DNA of 5,966 nucleotides from Actinomycetes bacterium. GTDB taxonomy: Bacteria > Actinomycetota > Acidimicrobiia > Acidimicrobiales > Microtrichaceae. The stretch lies in the NCBI GenBank assembly GCA_023437745.1, contig JAEZFI010000085.1, positions 1 through 5,966 of the forward strand, written 5' to 3'. Of this stretch, positions 4,763 to 5,966 are shown piece by piece (the first letter of the stretch is position 1; the number at the start of each line of letters is the position of its first letter). The notes beneath the pieces were generated by a model, which saw only the letters and a list, made by a program, of their open reading frames with translations, did no database searches and had not been told where the DNA came from. The position numbers were made by a program, and so were the translations under genes.

Positions 4763-5803
4763 ATGGCCGCTGTAGCACCCTCCTCCGAGCGCACCGACTA
4801 CCGATTCGATTCGGTGGAGGAGGTCCGGACCCGGCTCCGTGACGTCGACTACCTCTCCGACGAGGGCATCGCCGGCATCGTGTACCTGGCGGACCGGCTG
4901 CAGAAGCCGATCCTCGTCGAAGGTCCCGCCGGCACCGGCAAGACCCAGCTCGCGAAGTCCGTCGCCGAGATCACCGATAGCCGGCTCATCCGCCTGCAGT
5001 GCTACGAGGGGCTCGACGAGTCCAAGGCGCTGTACGAGTGGAACTACAAGAAGCAGCTCCTCCGCATCCAGGCCAGCAAGAACGACGAGACGTCCGACTG
5101 GACGGCCATCGAGGAGAACATCTTCTCCGACGACTTCCTGCTGACCCGTCCGCTGCTCGAGGCGATCCGGGCCGAGGACCCCGTCGTCCTGCTGATCGAC
5201 GAGGTCGACCGGGTCGAGGTCGAGACCGAGGCGCTGCTCCTGGAGATCCTCTCCGACTACCAGGTGTCGATCCCGGAGCTGGGCACGATCGAGGCGCGCC
5301 AGATCCCGCTCGTCTTCCTCACGTCGAACAACACCCGGGAGCTCTCCGAGGCGCTGAAGCGTCGCTGCCTGTTCCTGCACATCGACTACCCGGACATGGA
5401 GCGCGAGCGCGAGATCGTGCTCACCAAGGTGCCCGGCATCACCGACTCGCTCGCCGACCAGGTCGCCCGCATCGTCCGGTCCATCCGGCAGCTCGAGCTG
5501 AAGAAGAGCCCGTCCGTCTCCGAGACCCTCGACTGGGCGCGCACCCTGGTCCTGCTCGGCATCCAGAAGATCGACGCCGACGTGGCCACCAACACGGTGA
5601 ACATCCTGCTGAAGTACCAGTCCGACATCGCGAAGGCGGTGAAGGAGTTCTCGACCGAGTCGAGGTCGAGACCGAGGCGCTGCTCCTCGAGATCCTCTCC
5701 GACTACCAGGTGTCGATCCCCGAGCTGGGCACGATCGAGGCGCGCCAGATCGCCCTCGTGTTCCTCACCTCGAACAACACCCGTGAGCTCTCCGAAGCCC
5801 TGA
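4763..5803 (+). CDS. MoxR-family AAA+ ATPase, C-terminal tail corrupted by an out-of-frame duplication
   Basis: Residues 1 to about 296 are a near-complete MoxR-type AAA+ ATPase: Walker A GPAGTGKT (54-61), Walker B VVLLIDEVD (141-149), sensor-1 region LTSNN (186-190), Arg-containing ALKRRC (197-202), and a C-terminal helical lid ending KYQSDIAKAVKEF. MoxR proteins usually act as ATP-driven chaperones with a vWA-domain partner, for example CoxD with CoxE in CO dehydrogenase maturation. A partner gene would be expected just downstream but the window ends. The ATG at 4763 follows a TAGCCT box by 6 nt. From about residue 297 the frame enters a second copy of the gene in the wrong register, giving an Arg/Ser/Pro-rich nonsense tail to residue 346 and a stop at 5801-5803. 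The usual family length is near 300 aa, so the native end was probably close to the junction. The enzymatic part looks intact; the tail should not be taken as real protein without checking. Confidence 0.85.
   Translation: MAAVAPSSERTDYRFDSVEEVRTRLRDVDYLSDEGIAGIVYLADRLQKPILVEGPAGTGKTQLAKSVAEITDSRLIRLQCYEGLDESKALYEWNYKKQLLRIQASKNDETSDWTAIEENIFSDDFLLTRPLLEAIRAEDPVVLLIDEVDRVEVETEALLLEILSDYQVSIPELGTIEARQIPLVFLTSNNTRELSEALKRRCLFLHIDYPDMEREREIVLTKVPGITDSLADQVARIVRSIRQLELKKSPSVSETLDWARTLVLLGIQKIDADVATNTVNILLKYQSDIAKAVKEFSTESRSRPRRCSSRSSPTTRCRSPSWARSRRARSPSCSSPRTTPVSSPKP
5205..5520 (+). repeat. Direct repeat copy 1 (inside moxR, in frame)
   Basis: This 316-nt segment codes moxR residues from Walker B (DRVEVETEA) to KKSPSVS. 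It recurs 446 nt downstream at 5651-5966. By hand alignment there are 13 mismatches (303/316 identical) and no gaps. All mismatches lie in the first 200 nt; 5405-5520 is identical to the second copy. Confidence 0.95.
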
Positions 5804-5966
5804 AGCGTCGGTGCCTGTTCCTCCACATCGACTACCCGGACATGGAGCGAGAGCGCGAGATCGTGCTCACCAAGGTGCCCGGCATCACCGACTCGCTCGC
5901 CGACCAGGTCGCCCGCATCGTCCGGTCCATCCGGCAGCTCGAGCTGAAGAAGAGCCCGTCCGTCTC
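5650..5966 (+). pseudogene. Second partial moxR copy, lacking its N-terminal half, open to the window end
   Basis: Read from 5650, this stretch encodes about 105 residues beginning LDRVEVETEALLLEILSDYQ and running through LTSNN and ALKRRC to KKSPSV, with no stop before the edge. It matches residues 149 to about 251 of the upstream MoxR with one substitution (Pro182 to Ala). It lacks the Walker A half and has no start codon, promoter or ribosome site of its own. Its frame differs from the upstream gene because the repeat offset of 446 nt is not divisible by three. Differences from copy 1 are almost all synonymous, so this sequence evolved as a working gene and not as debris. It is either a deletion-fused paralogue or a chimeric assembly of a strain variant. 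Confidence 0.85.
5651..5966 (+). repeat. Direct repeat copy 2 (out of frame with moxR)
   Basis: Second copy of the 5205-5520 segment. It begins at a TCGACCG stretch shared by the moxR 3' end and the Walker B region, a short microhomology at the junction. The last 116 nt (5851-5966) are identical to copy 1 and the repeat reaches the end of the sequence. Confidence 0.95.

Noticed and set aside
2942..5380. A minus-strand reading frame open for 812 codons across the dipeptidase, surface-protein and moxR genes
   Set aside because: Only its last 230 codons are the real dipeptidase. The rest is the mirror of plus-strand genes, made stop-free by high GC; the translation is Arg/Asp/Gly-rich with no domain features.
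5657..5803. The Ser/Arg/Pro-rich tail of the MoxR reading frame as a genuine C-terminal domain
   Set aside because: It is exactly the out-of-frame reading of a second moxR segment, whose other frame matches MoxR almost perfectly.
1..5966. tRNA, rRNA, CRISPR arrays, insertion sequences, phage genes or attachment sites
   Set aside because: No cloverleaf, regular spaced repeats, transposase motifs or terminal inverted repeats were seen. The only long repeat is the moxR duplication.

Overview
The window is very GC-rich, with G/C at nearly all third codon positions. Most genes have no Shine-Dalgarno sequence and instead carry a TANNNT -10 box a few bases before the start codon. One surface protein ends in an LAXTG-type sortase signal. 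This combination points to a high-GC Actinomycetota chromosome. The Thr-rich, LALTG-anchored surface protein and the general style suggest Acidimicrobiia or a relative, but that is inference and no taxonomic marker is present.

Layout. Positions 1-1614 hold a minus-strand pair: a CbxX/CfxQ-type AAA+ ATPase with an N-terminal helical, possibly TerB-like, domain, followed with a 4-nt ATGA overlap by the start of a membrane-anchored or exported protein that runs off the left edge. A 52-bp divergent promoter region separates the ATPase from proA (1667-2914, gamma-glutamyl phosphate reductase, proline synthesis). Converging on proA is a VanX/DdpX-like D-Ala-D-Ala dipeptidase (2942-3634, minus). A 141-bp divergent region separates the dipeptidase from a secreted, cell-wall-anchored protein (3776-4663), the only complete gene here with a long 5' leader and a strong Shine-Dalgarno. 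A 99-bp spacer with a perfect 7-2-7 palindrome over the -35 region precedes a MoxR-family AAA+ ATPase (4763 onward).

The most unusual feature is at the right end. About 316 bases of the moxR gene (5205-5520) recur at 5651-5966, with 13 mismatches by hand count. The second copy is entered in a different reading frame, so the moxR reading frame runs into a nonsense tail and stops at 5803. Copy 2 still encodes the MoxR sequence in its own frame: 11 of 12 altered codons are synonymous, and the last 116 bases are identical to copy 1. Copy 2 was therefore under protein-level selection elsewhere and was joined here, either by a real recombination or deletion between two moxR copies, or by a chimeric assembly of strain variants.

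Functionally this looks like ordinary chromosome: amino-acid metabolism, cell-envelope functions and two AAA+ chaperone-type ATPases. I see no convincing new defence, mobile or RNA-based system. The points worth checking are the end duplication, the palindromic operator, the shared leaderless promoter architecture and the sortase substrate.
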